Positions 7,892-17,724 of a DNA stretch of 64,000 nt are shown piece after piece. This DNA is from Flectonema sp. DT1601 (lineage: Eukaryota > Euglenozoa > Diplonemea > Diplonemida > Diplonemidae): assembly GCA_964019425.1 (NCBI GenBank), contig OZ025815.1, positions 434,001-498,000 of the forward strand, in the 5' to 3' direction. Position 1 is the stretch's first letter. Every line of letters starts with the position of its first letter. The notes under the pieces are model-generated. The model did not search any database and had not been told where the DNA came from. It was given only the letters and a program-made list of their open reading frames with translations. A program made the position numbers and the translations under genes.

Positions 7892-9427
7892 ATGTCTCTT
7901 TTATCGGTTGTTGTAATTTCAATATTGTCATCAACATCTCGATTCCAATGTTATGATAAGATGAGGATGAGACCAGAGCTGAAACCTCTCCTAACAGTTG
8001 AGAGCACATCTTTTGAGAAGTGTGAAAGCTATTGTCATAAAACACCCGGAAGAGGATGCAATGCTTACACGTATGAGAGAGGTTCTGCGAAGTGTTTTAT
8101 TTATTCGACGAGTCTTATTGATTCAAAACCAAACGCAATTGGTCCTTGGACAACATGTTCTACAAGTACTCCAATTAGAGTTGTACCTGAACCAAAAGTA
8201 AAGTACGACTGCAGTACTTCCACTTTTGATACTTTCAGTGGTGGGATCATATTGGACGCTCCAGTGGAAATGATTTCTCAATGTGAAGATATTTGTTGGA
8301 AGACTCAGAATTGTATTCAATTTGAATACTTCACAATCGGTAGATGTATACTACGCAATATCATAACACTTCCTCCTTCTGGAAAGCCTCACGTCTTTCA
8401 CATACTATGTAGAAAGAACTATATTCATAATTCTGCACAACAGAATACAACGATACCGAAAATATTACCTCCGCTTCCAAGAGACGACATCATAAAACCT
8501 GTTGTTGCTGAGGTTATTGTCAACATTCCTGAACTGCATCCTTCAGTTTCGGGATCGTATATAAAAGATACCAATCAGCAATATAAACAATCTACTGGTA
8601 ATGTTATTATCTACTCCTCTGGTAAGAAGTGGTACGTTTTGTTGGATTTAATTACAATTGCGATGATTGACACGCTGGACTTTTCTATTCATTATAGAAT
8701 ACTTAATGAAGACTGGAAGCTATCTGTTGGATCTGTTGTTATGGTAAATCAATTAATAAGTGTCACGAGGGAGTCGGTTACAAAAATACAAGTACCAACT
8801 TCAATACCGACCAGCTTAGGTGTTACAGAAGTACCTATTGATGAAAAACACTTCACACAAATACCAGAAATCAGATCTACTGCTCCTCTTGATCAAACTC
8901 CATCACCTGCTACTCAAAGTAGAATTACGGAAGTCCCAAACCCTTCAAAGAGTCATTTCGTTGATGCCTGGAGTTGTATTAACTCACAAGTGTGGTCATC
9001 GAGTGGAGTAATAAAAATTACGAAAACCAAATCGATACTTGCCTGTCAGGAATCTTGTAGACGGTCGGTGATTATGTGTACGAAAATTTCTTATAATTCA
9101 AATAATCTGGAATGTGTTTTTTATTCTCCAACTACTTGGTCAAAACGAACACCTCCGACTTCTGGTGAGATCTCTTGTAAAGTTTCGACTGAAGAAGTGA
9201 GAAGTAAACCCGACTCGTTGTCATTCAACATTACTATCGGTGGGATTCATATCTCCGCAGCGTTGACTGGTTTTGGATTACTTGTGTTAGTGATTATAAT
9301 TATCTCTCTCGTCATCTACTTTGAGAGACTCGAATCCAACAAAAAGTCTGACGCTATTGTTGTCGAGTCTGAAGACGGCATTCAACTAAAATCAAAAGAA
9401 GAAGAACTCGATAATCCTGAAGTCTGA
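7892..9427 (+). CDS. Type I membrane protein with PAN/apple-like domains
   Basis: 511 residues when started at ATG 7892, directly after a pyrimidine-rich tract and CATTCAG acceptor; an ATG at 7826 in the same frame would be removed by that trans-splicing. Residues 1-18 are then a clean signal peptide. Three cysteine-patterned modules follow (about 25-98, 115-175 and 365-440) with the spacing CESYCHKT/GCNAYTY/CFIYS, CEDICWKT/CIQFEY/CILR and CQESCRRS/CTKISY/CVFYS, typical of PAN/apple folds that bind protein or carbohydrate. The region between is Ser/Thr/Pro-rich. A transmembrane helix at about 450-475 is followed by a short acidic cytoplasmic tail. It is probably a cell-surface adhesin or receptor; ligand unknown. 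Confidence 0.7.
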   Translation: MSLLSVVVISILSSTSRFQCYDKMRMRPELKPLLTVESTSFEKCESYCHKTPGRGCNAYTYERGSAKCFIYSTSLIDSKPNAIGPWTTCSTSTPIRVVPEPKVKYDCSTSTFDTFSGGIILDAPVEMISQCEDICWKTQNCIQFEYFTIGRCILRNIITLPPSGKPHVFHILCRKNYIHNSAQQNTTIPKILPPLPRDDIIKPVVAEVIVNIPELHPSVSGSYIKDTNQQYKQSTGNVIIYSSGKKWYVLLDLITIAMIDTLDFSIHYRILNEDWKLSVGSVVMVNQLISVTRESVTKIQVPTSIPTSLGVTEVPIDEKHFTQIPEIRSTAPLDQTPSPATQSRITEVPNPSKSHFVDAWSCINSQVWSSSGVIKITKTKSILACQESCRRSVIMCTKISYNSNNLECVFYSPTTWSKRTPPTSGEISCKVSTEEVRSKPDSLSFNITIGGIHISAALTGFGLLVLVIIIISLVIYFERLESNKKSDAIVVESEDGIQLKSKEEELDNPEV

Positions 9428-10239
9428 AGTGACAGTCTTACCTCAAAGACTCAGCTAATGTATATTATTAACCCTGTACCAAGTTATAGGGTTTGGTAGA
9501 ATGACTGATATTTATAAGAAAGGAACATTTCCCTTTACGACATTCAATTGAATAAAACAATAGCGACTGATATCAGAAATGTTACAAGTCACTCAACACT
9601 AACTCAAGTTTGTATAATAATCACTTTCAGTAATGTAATGTAATGGGGTGACAACAAGGGGCAAAAGGAAAGTTGGGAGGACGTTATGCAAGATAGGTAT
9701 ACGAAGCCGCCCGCCGTCTCAGTTTTTATTATTTTTTAAATTCCGATTCTTCGAAGCGTTGGGAGGAATTCCTTCCTCATTCTGTCAAACCACAGAACAT
9801 TTTTCACTCTCTAGCTGTTTTTTTTCTTCCTCTTCATTTTCCTCCCCCAGGTTTGGCCGAATCCTTTATTCGTTTTTGCCTGTTTCAAGTTACTTTCCAT
9901 TTAATATTGGTATCAAGTTACTCCCTCTAAAATCTTTCTTGCACTTTTTGATATTCCTGTTTTTTCCATATTACTTTCCCGCATAGCAAATCCGCTCAAG
10001 TGGGGTGATGGCTTTTCAGCCTTCAGCTCAGTTGTAAATATAGCATTTAGTTTGAAATGGTTTACGTGACAATTACACTTTCCGTTCTTTTTATTGTTTT
10101 GGATGTGGAACACTCTAGCAGTTACACAAAGCATCAACTTAACTGATTTTGTTATTTAGTAGTATTGCTGTGTTCTATTCCGTGTGTGTGTTGTTTAGTT
10201 CTAATAATTTAATTTCAATAGTTTCATCACATCACAACT
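9428..10239. other. Intergenic spacer with repeat R3 copy
   Basis: 812 bases. It contains a 58-base stretch (9869-9926) that recurs near 24896. A non-ATG open frame at 9648-9986 is of spacer composition and is not supported as a gene. The region ends in TTTCAATAG at about 10220, 20 bases before the ribosomal protein start, the probable trans-splice acceptor. Confidence 0.5.
9869..9926 (+). repeat. Dispersed repeat R3, copy 1
   Basis: Matches 24896-24952 with a few substitutions: TTCGTTTT, GCC, GTTTCAAGTT, CTTTCCATTTA and GTATCAAGTTAC all occur in order in both. Both copies lie in spacers upstream of genes. Confidence 0.6.
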
Positions 10240-10791
10240 ATGGGTAAGGCAACCACTATGCTCGCTGGGGCGCATCTCAGAAACTACGAAGTCGTCGGAC
10301 GTGCGACACCAACTGAGCAGAACCCAAACCCAAAGCTCTTCAAGCACAACTGCTTCGCTCCAAACTACGTTGTCGCGAAGACCAAGTTCTGGAAGTTCAT
10401 GAGAGAGTACCACAAGGTCAAGAGAGCTAACGGAGAAGTCTTTGGAGTTCGTGAGATCAAGGAGAAGAGACCTGGTGTCATTAAGAACTTCGGAGTTCAG
10501 TTGAGATGGTACTCCAGAACTGGACCAGTTAACACCAGCAAAGAAATGAGAGACACCCACTTGTCAAGAGCCGTGTCAAGAATCTTCAACGACCTTGCTG
10601 GACAACACAGAGCCTCATTCAGCAACGTTCAAGTAATCAGAACTTGCACTAAGTCTGCTAAGGAATGTACCAGACCACCAGTTACTCAGTTCCACAACTC
10701 CAAGATCAGATTCCCTGTCATTCACCGTGTCCGCGTTCCAAAGAAGAGCAAGCGTGCTGTTCTCGTCGCCAAGGCCCCACAGACCTTCTAA
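10240..10791 (+). CDS. RPL18A: 60S ribosomal protein eL20 (L18a), copy 1
   Basis: 183 residues, the usual length for eL20. Family hallmarks are the N-terminal HLRNYEVVGR, the FWKFMREYHKVKRANGEV segment, VKNFGVQLRWYSRTG-like core (here IKNFGVQLRWYSRTG) and IRFPVIHRV. It is a structural protein of the large cytosolic ribosomal subunit. The codon use is strongly biased to C/G-ending codons (AAG, AAC, TTC), unlike neighbouring genes, as expected for high expression. The encoded protein is identical to copy 2 (11235-11786). The ATG lies 20 bases after TTTCAATAG. Confidence 0.95.
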   Translation: MGKATTMLAGAHLRNYEVVGRATPTEQNPNPKLFKHNCFAPNYVVAKTKFWKFMREYHKVKRANGEVFGVREIKEKRPGVIKNFGVQLRWYSRTGPVNTSKEMRDTHLSRAVSRIFNDLAGQHRASFSNVQVIRTCTKSAKECTRPPVTQFHNSKIRFPVIHRVRVPKKSKRAVLVAKAPQTF

Positions 10792-11234
10792 GCTGGGTGA
10801 GCTGGGGTTTAGTGTGGTATTTCTTTTGACATCTCATACTTGGTCGTTTTTTTCCTTTTTAAAAAGTAACTTTGTAAGAGCAACTACATGAAGTGTCAAA
10901 AAAAAACAAAAAAAAAACAAGAAGAGAAAAAAAGCATAAAATAGTGGGGATTGGGAAGCAGAAATAGATAGTCGTAGTTCATTTCGTTCTCCACATTCCC
11001 CGATCACGTGATGTGACACCATTGTGAGTATTGTAAAATAGTATTCTGACATTCTTCTTCTTCTCAACAGTTGCCCATCCGAATAAGTGTTTAGACTCTG
11101 TAGGAACATAGACAGCGGTGAGGTTGTGATTACTTTATTTGTTAAGGAACGTATCAGTGAAATGGATTGACCTCTGGTGAGAATCTTTTCATACTTTTAA
11201 CAAACCATTTTCTTCAGATATCAACCTTAACAAA
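10792..11234. other. Spacer between the two eL20 copies
   Basis: 443 bases unrelated to the spacer after copy 2 beyond the first few bases after the stop codon. It has A/T homopolymers near 10850-10935, and it ends in ATTTTCTTCAG (11208-11218), the likely acceptor for copy 2. No gene is supported. Confidence 0.5.
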
Positions 11235-11786
11235 ATGGGAAAGGCAACCACTATGCTTGCTGGGGCGCACCTCAGAAACTACGAAGTCGTCGGACGTGCG
11301 ACACCAACTGAGCAGAACCCAAACCCAAAGCTCTTCAAGCACAACTGCTTCGCTCCAAACTACGTTGTCGCGAAGACCAAGTTCTGGAAGTTCATGAGAG
11401 AGTACCACAAGGTCAAGAGAGCTAACGGAGAAGTCTTTGGAGTTCGTGAGATCAAGGAGAAGAGACCTGGTGTCATTAAGAACTTCGGAGTTCAGTTGAG
11501 ATGGTACTCCAGAACTGGACCAGTTAACACCAGCAAAGAAATGAGAGACACCCACTTGTCAAGAGCCGTGTCAAGAATCTTCAACGACCTTGCTGGACAA
11601 CACAGAGCCTCATTCAGCAACGTTCAGGTAATCAGAACTTGCACTAAGTCTGCTAAGGAATGTACCAGACCACCAGTTACTCAGTTCCACAACTCCAAGA
11701 TCAGATTCCCTGTCATTCACCGTGTCCGCGTTCCAAAGAAGAGCAAGCGTGCTGTTCTCGTCGCCAAGGCCCCACAGACCTTCTAA
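11235..11786 (+). CDS. RPL18A: 60S ribosomal protein eL20 (L18a), copy 2
   Basis: 183 residues, identical in sequence to copy 1. Only a handful of silent differences are seen between the two coding sequences (codons 2, 8, 11 and one near residue 131: GGT/GGA, CTC/CTT, CAT/CAC, CAA/CAG). Identity begins at the ATG and runs through the stop to about AAGCTGGGTG, then stops abruptly on both sides. It has its own acceptor, TTTTCTTCAG, 16 bases before the ATG. Function as for copy 1. Confidence 0.95.
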   Translation: MGKATTMLAGAHLRNYEVVGRATPTEQNPNPKLFKHNCFAPNYVVAKTKFWKFMREYHKVKRANGEVFGVREIKEKRPGVIKNFGVQLRWYSRTGPVNTSKEMRDTHLSRAVSRIFNDLAGQHRASFSNVQVIRTCTKSAKECTRPPVTQFHNSKIRFPVIHRVRVPKKSKRAVLVAKAPQTF

Positions 11787-12270
11787 GCTGGGTGTTCATT
11801 GTAATGCATCAACGGGTGAGATAATAATTACCCAAGTCACAAACCAATTAGAAAAAAAAGATAAAGTTTCCAACAATCTAAAACAGCTGTACAGTTTCTT
11901 TTCTAATGTCGTATTGGTTTTCTCACTTCGGAGTAGTACGTTTGATTCTTTTTTGTGTAGTATTTCTCGCCTGTCAACGCGGACTTAAAGGAAGAAAGGA
12001 AAGGAAAAAATATCCCAGAGATGCATACAAAAGAATGAGTGGAAAAAAAAAAAAAAAGATAAAAATAAAAGAAGGATATCAAAAAGTGAACAGAATAAGC
12101 TCTACAGCATCAGGTACGATGGTCGCCGGCTTCGTTTTAAAGTTGATTTGTGTCGTTGTTAATGTCAATTCTTTTACAGCTAAATTATTTACGAGATGAG
12201 TTGAGTCAGCTGTGACCAGTAGCAGAACGGCAATCACTTTATTACTTCAGGTTATCTAAATTAGTATAAA
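11787..12270. other. Intergenic spacer
   Basis: 484 bases with A-runs near 12040. A non-ATG frame here is not supported. TTACTTCAG at 12242-12250 is the probable trans-splice acceptor for the desaturase, 20 bases before its ATG. Confidence 0.5.
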
Positions 12271-14385
12271 ATGTCTGACACTGTTCAGAAAAAGTTGGCG
12301 ATGTTCGGAGGACACACGATGGGTGTGATGCGCACTCTGTCAAAGAACTTCTCCGAGCACACCACCGCTACCCGACCATACCTGGAGATGTGTGCAGAAG
12401 CGTTGAAGAACTGCTACCCAGATCTGTACGGAGACGACGAGGAATTCGATTTGATGAAGGCACTTGAAGATGACACACTTGGAAACAAGGAAGTCAGCCC
12501 TTCAGTGTCCTGGCCATTGTTAACTATTGGTCACTTAACTTCATACATGATTCACATGAAGGAGAATCAGGACAAGGAGTTCTCGGTAGCTGCTGGTGAC
12601 CGTCAGGGTATGCTTGCAGCAACTGCTGCTGCGGCTAGCAACAATGATGAGGAATTCCGTGCTAACACTGTTAACGCTATTCGTGCTGCAGTCATTGCCG
12701 GTAAGACGAAAAGCCAGGCTGATTTAGTTGAGAGCTGGAACAAGACTGGAGTATCATTTCCAACTGGAGACCAGATGAGAATTCCTGTTCTGTCTGAGAA
12801 CCGCGATCTTCGTGATTCAAAATCCATCGCTCAGGAACTTGCTGCTGCAGTGATGTCAAACAAAATTCCTGAAGTCGCCTCGACCTACAATGTGGTTGAC
12901 CTCAGTTGCCCAGAATCAAAAATGGGACAAATCGCCCTCCCACTTGACGGAGTCAGAGATCTCGACACTGTTATCGAACAGCTCCCTGACGTTGCTAAAA
13001 TCAGAAGAGAAGTTCAGAAGAACGGATACTCGATTGATGTTTCTCTTCCTCTTTCATTCTTTTGGTTGTTCCACGATCTCGCTATCAACGCTGCCGTCCT
13101 CTACGCTGCTGTTTTGTTGGAACCATTTCTCAACACTGTTCCATACTTCAAGTGGATTGTATTCTGGCCACTCTTCTCTGTTGTCTTTGGAACAACATTA
13201 ACTGGTCTTTGGGTTATTGGACACGAGTGTGGTCACCGTGCCTTTGCTGGTGCTAAGAGTAACGACTGGATCAATGATGTTGTTGGGTTTATGACTCACA
13301 CTCCACTTCTTGTACCATTTTGGGCTTGGAGATACAGCCATCACAAACATCACTCTTTCACTAACCATCTTCTAGACGGTGAGACTCACGTCCCTAACCA
13401 CAAGAACGGTTTGTATTATTTCTTCTATCTTTTTGTTTATCGATCCTCTATTATATTTGTGTCACAACCTCCAGCGAGTGAATAACTTGATGTCGATTAA
13501 CTTCACAATAAACAAACAGGTGCCAAGATGGACCACACAGTCTGGAAGATCATCGGTGAAGATGCCTTCGTTTTCTGGAACGTCTTCCAGCATTTGGTGT
13601 TCGGGTATGTCTTGTTCTTTACGTATTAGTCTTCCCTTTTAAATACTCAATCCTTACTTGATATTAACAATATTGTTTATAGTGTTGAATATCAGATCCT
13701 GAGTACTGCCATGAGGTGGTTACAGAGCAACACAGTAACAATTAATAACCACAGATGGCCTCTTTACCTCGTCCAAAATGCCACAGGTGGACGTAGAACT
13801 CCACAGGGAGAGAAGATTAACCGTAAGAAGTCGATTTCCCACTTTTCATCGAAGTCCCAGATCTTTCAGGACAACCAGAGAAACATGATCCTTCCAGGTA
13901 CTCTTGGATGCGTTGCTTGGTTAGCTGTATTGGCATACATTGATTATCAATTCGGGTTTGGAACTACGATGTTCTACTTCTGGGGAGCATACACAGTAAC
14001 TAACGGTTGGTTGGTATTGTACACTTGGTTACATCACACTGATAAGGAAATCCCACAATTTGGTGATGGTCACTTCACTTACATGCGTGGAGCTACCTGC
14101 AGCATTGATAGAAGCTACCCAGCAATTATCAACTACGTTCACCATCACATTGGTTCCACCCACGTTTTGCACCACATCAGTTTTCAGTTGCCTCACTACA
14201 GAGCTGAGAACGCAACTAAAGTGTTCAGAGAGACGTGGCCACAGTTCTACAGATTTGATAAGCGTCCTCTTCTTGAAGTTATTATGGACGTGTCTGGAAG
14301 CTGTCACTACGTCGACTCCATTGAAGGAGTTCAGTACTACAAATCCCTAAAAACATTAGATAGTCAGAAGAAGAAGTGTAACTAG
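12271..14385 (+). CDS. Membrane fatty-acid desaturase (delta-12 type) with acyltransferase-like N-terminal extension
   Basis: Exons 12271-13408, 13520-13604 and 13683-14385 join in frame to 641 residues. Introns are 111 nt (GTTTGT...ACAG) and 78 nt (GTATGT...ATAG). The C-terminal 400 residues are a membrane desaturase with three histidine boxes: HECGH, HHKHH in RYSHHKHHSFTNH, and HVLHH near the C-terminus. It should insert cis double bonds into fatty acyl chains in the ER, using di-iron. The first 240 residues are not part of a desaturase. They begin MFGGHTMGVMRTLSK, continue with SWPLLTIGHLTSYMI, then AGDRQGMLAATAAAA, an order resembling the acyltransferase (SAT/FabD-like) domains of type I synthases, but with Arg where the GHSQG nucleophile Ser would be. 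That part is therefore probably non-catalytic; this homology is an inference. Confidence 0.85.
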
Positions 14386-16008
14386 ACTGTTGGTTGTCTG
14401 ACTCTTCTTTTTTATTTTTAACTCGTATTTTTAATTGTTAACAATTAAATGCATTTATCGTTCTCTTTGAGGAGCCAATGTCTGTTTAGTTTATTATACC
14501 CTTGGGAGAGAGGGGTTAGAATATAAAAAAATCTTTTTAATATTTTTTCGACGAAAAAAAAAAAAAAAAAAGAAATAAAAAAAACTTCGAATTCATTTGA
14601 AAATTATCAAAAATCTTTTTCTTTTTTTGTTTCTGAGGAGAAAATGTGTTTTAGTAGAGTTAAAAAAAGAATACTGCCTCATAAACAACTGTTTAAGCGA
14701 AACAGTATATTTTCTGATACCTGCTTCAACCATTTCTCTTCTAGTCTTATTTCCTATTCTCCTGCGATTTCTTTTTGTGAGAAACTCCTCTTGTTGCCCC
14801 CAGCTTGTACCGGGCTCAAAAGGTAGGTTCTTACAAGGATTAATCAGTTGTTTTTACCCTTTCTTGACTTAAAAAAAAAAAAAGGAACTAGAAGGGGAAA
14901 AAAAAAAAAAAAGAATAAAAATAATATAAATTTTTTTTTTTATCCTCTTAATATGGCTATCTGTTTCTTTGAAAACAGCATCATTCCCTCTCTCTCCTCC
15001 CCCCTCTTCCCACCCTCCTCGTCTTTATCATGCCTTGTTGCTCCTGTTCTTCCTCTCTGGAGTTTACTGTTTCCTGCAGTGTATCAATCCGGGAATATTT
15101 TTTTTTTTTTGAAAAAATTATTTGCTGTTGTTATGAAGGTTGTTTCTTGCTTTCATTGACCGATCTCTTTGTTACTTTTTTTTTTTTTTTCCCCCTCTTT
15201 TTTTTTTTTTCTTTTTTCAGTGTGAAACCCAAACCTGTTCGACAGTACTCACCTGTAGTCCTCTTGCTCAGCCAATTCTACACTGATGTTTTGATTATTG
15301 TTTTTCAGTAATACAATTCTAAGAAAAAAAAATAAAATAAAAAAAATAAAAAGTCACAAGGATGTGATTTGCGGTCATTCGCTCCAAGCTGAAACAGAGA
15401 ATTGCAAAGAAAAAAAAACGAAAAAAAAAAACAGTATTGATTCAATCTTTCTACTTTCTCGCAGAAATTTGGCCTACATCCTAGGTTTATTTTCTTTGCG
15501 TGTTGCAATTTTTTTAACACCCCAGTTTTTTTTTTTTTTTTTTTTTGTTCTTTTGCTTTTATTTTAGACATAGAAAAGCATTGTGGGGCGTGGATTTTTG
15601 CCCTCATCAGAAATAGCTAAGGCGAACAGTCGTGTGTGGGGTTTCGTAATTGCTTGTTCTTCTTGCTTCGAAATAATTCAGTCGGAAGAAAAAAAATTTA
15701 AAAAAAAATAATAAGAAACGAAAAGGCGCAACAAAAATTTATTAAAAAAAAAGAAAAAAAACAAAACTGGCAATCATGGACGTTGGGGAAAAAAAAAAAG
15801 AAAGTTTGAAAAAAAAAAAAAAAAAAAAGAAAACTTCATCTACATCAAATTGATGAAATAAAATAATTACTTTGAAACACTATTATTCTATTTGGTACTG
15901 TGTCACTACAAGCTTATATTGTGAATTTTTCCACCCGATATTTGCGCCCTTGACCTTTTTCTACCCCCCCTTTCATTTCCCTGATGTAATTCGCAGTACT
16001 CAAAGCAA

Positions 16009-16097
16009 AGGGAAGGTACTGATTGCTGAAATGCTTCAAATCAATTCATCCTCAAAGAAAATTGTGTTAGCATTCCTTGCGAGTACAGTACCTTCCC
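16009..16097 (+). other. 12-bp inverted repeat, possible stem of a non-coding RNA
   Basis: GGGAAGGTACTG (about 16010-16021) and CAGTACCTTCCC (about 16086-16097) are perfect reverse complements, 64 bases apart. Further pairing inside the loop is not obvious. Confidence 0.3.
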
Positions 16098-16290
16098 GAA
16101 GGTCATCTTTAATAGAGCGACTGCTTTGATGATTTCGAATGGCTGGCGACGAATGGCAAAAACCATATCATTCCCCCACCATGAACACTGGGCTCATCAC
16201 AATTAATTTCCCTTAAAAAATTCCTCTCATTTTTACATTTTCTGCAGGGGGGGATTTCAAATTTATTTTCAATCAAGAAATAGCGACCAT

Positions 16291-16927
16291 CTCTCTCTCT
16301 CTCTCTCTCTCTCTTTAAAAAGTTTTCAACCTGGTCACGTTTCAGCGTGACCAAGTTACTACATTACTATTTTAATCACGTTGTCTGATATAAATATGAA
16401 CAGCATCTTTATATCCCTCCTTTCCGAAAGGAAAATTGCAGTACGAAAAAAAAAATTGAATGTCGGGGGAGGGGTCTTACTGGGGAATGTTTGAGAGAGC
16501 AACGAAGCAGATCCCCATCACAGGTCGTCTTGTTATTGACACTCAAAATATTAATGTACCTATTTTTTTTTCCTTGTTTTTCTTTCCCTCTTTAAAATTA
16601 TTTCTGTCCCAAAAAAAAAAAAAAGATCCACAATTACCGTTTATAACACGATGTGTGCAAGTCAACGAGGGTAAGCTTTAGATTGTAATTATCAACATCC
16701 TGGTTGTGATTCTTTTACAAGAAAAAAGAAAAAAAAAAAAGGAAAGCATCAAGTGTTGTAAAACGGAAAATATTGCGGCAGTAATTCTTTTCCCAAAGTT
16801 GATGACAATGCGGTAAATCTTACTGCTGATACTTATGATGTGTATGTACCACTTAACGAATAAAAAAAATAAAAAATAAAAAAATAAACTTTTACTCTCT
16901 TTCTTTCTTTCTTTCTTTCTTTCTTTT
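16291..16927. repeat. Simple sequence repeats (CT)n and (CTTT)n
   Basis: (CT)12 at 16291-16314 and (CTTT)7 at about 16899-16927, with unrelated spacer between. They lie on the plus strand as pyrimidine tracts and could serve as splicing tracts, but no gene follows closely. Confidence 0.7.
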
Positions 16928-17724
16928 GTTCCCTTACAACATGAACACTAATATGATGCACAAAATACCTCCTCTGTTAGGTAGTCATTGTGTCTTATTT
17001 TTTTTTAATATTTGTTGTTACTGTTGCGGAACGATGTCACATTCTTTTGTCAACTTTCGGATGCAAAACTACTCACATGGTGGAAAAAAAAAAAAAAAAA
17101 AAAATACATAAATTATAGCAACATTGCTGTCATTCATTTTTTTTTTTTTCTATCACGTTTTGCGGATGGGTGCAATGACTTTGGGTGCTACTCAAAAAAA
17201 AAAAAAAAAAAAAGAAAAACTGCCCACATACAACGAAAAAAAAAAAAAGGAAGAAAAATAAAAGTATGAATTCCTTTTCCCCTTCTTATCTAAATTCTTT
17301 GTATCCTGAATCGGATTAAGCAAAAATAACAAAAAATGGAAGTGAGGGAAGGCAAAAATTGACTGAAGAGGTTTTCCTTACCATGTGTCACTTCTTAATT
17401 GAAATTCAAGGAAGAGCCTTAGTCGGTTGTTTCTTGTAGCCCAAACCCATCCTCATACCTTCCTTCCCAACCTCTCTCTTATTGATACTCAAGTTAGTTA
17501 CATTTGTCTTTTTGAAATTTATTGGGTAAGTCGCTTCCCAATTTTCTGGATTCACTCAGAACCGTTAGTTCAAAGTATTATTATTTTTATTAGACAGAGG
17601 AGGATTAGTAAATGAATATTTGCAGTGTTAAAGGTTGGGAATTATTATTATTTTTCCTTTAACATATTCTTTCCAGTCACAATAAAATCATCACATTGCG
17701 GTAACCCCCCCCGCCACCGCGCCG

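Larger units (their letters stand above)
14386..17724. other. 3.3-kb homopolymer-rich spacer
   Basis: No coding frame I can support: the frames present are short, start with non-ATG codons and translate homopolymer runs. It contains many A and T runs of 10 to 20, a (CT)n tract (16291-16314) and a (CTTT)n tract (16899-16927). A 12-bp inverted repeat spans 16009-16097 and a small hairpin 16335-16356. The end (17640-17675) is a strong pyrimidine tract closing in TTTCCAG, the likely acceptor for the kinase gene. Confidence 0.6.

Noticed and set aside
9465..9505. Possible H-type pseudoknot (AACCCT/AGGGTT and ACCA/TGGT interleaved) after the PAN gene
   Set aside because: Stems are short and there is a single copy; no slippery site or other context to support function.
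9648..9986. Open frame of 112 codons on the plus strand
   Set aside because: It starts with a non-ATG codon, translates pyrimidine-rich spacer into Phe/Ser/Leu runs and overlaps repeat R3; not supported as a gene.
14850..17270. Several open frames made of Lys or Phe runs
   Set aside because: They follow A and T homopolymers and have no ATG in a proper acceptor context.
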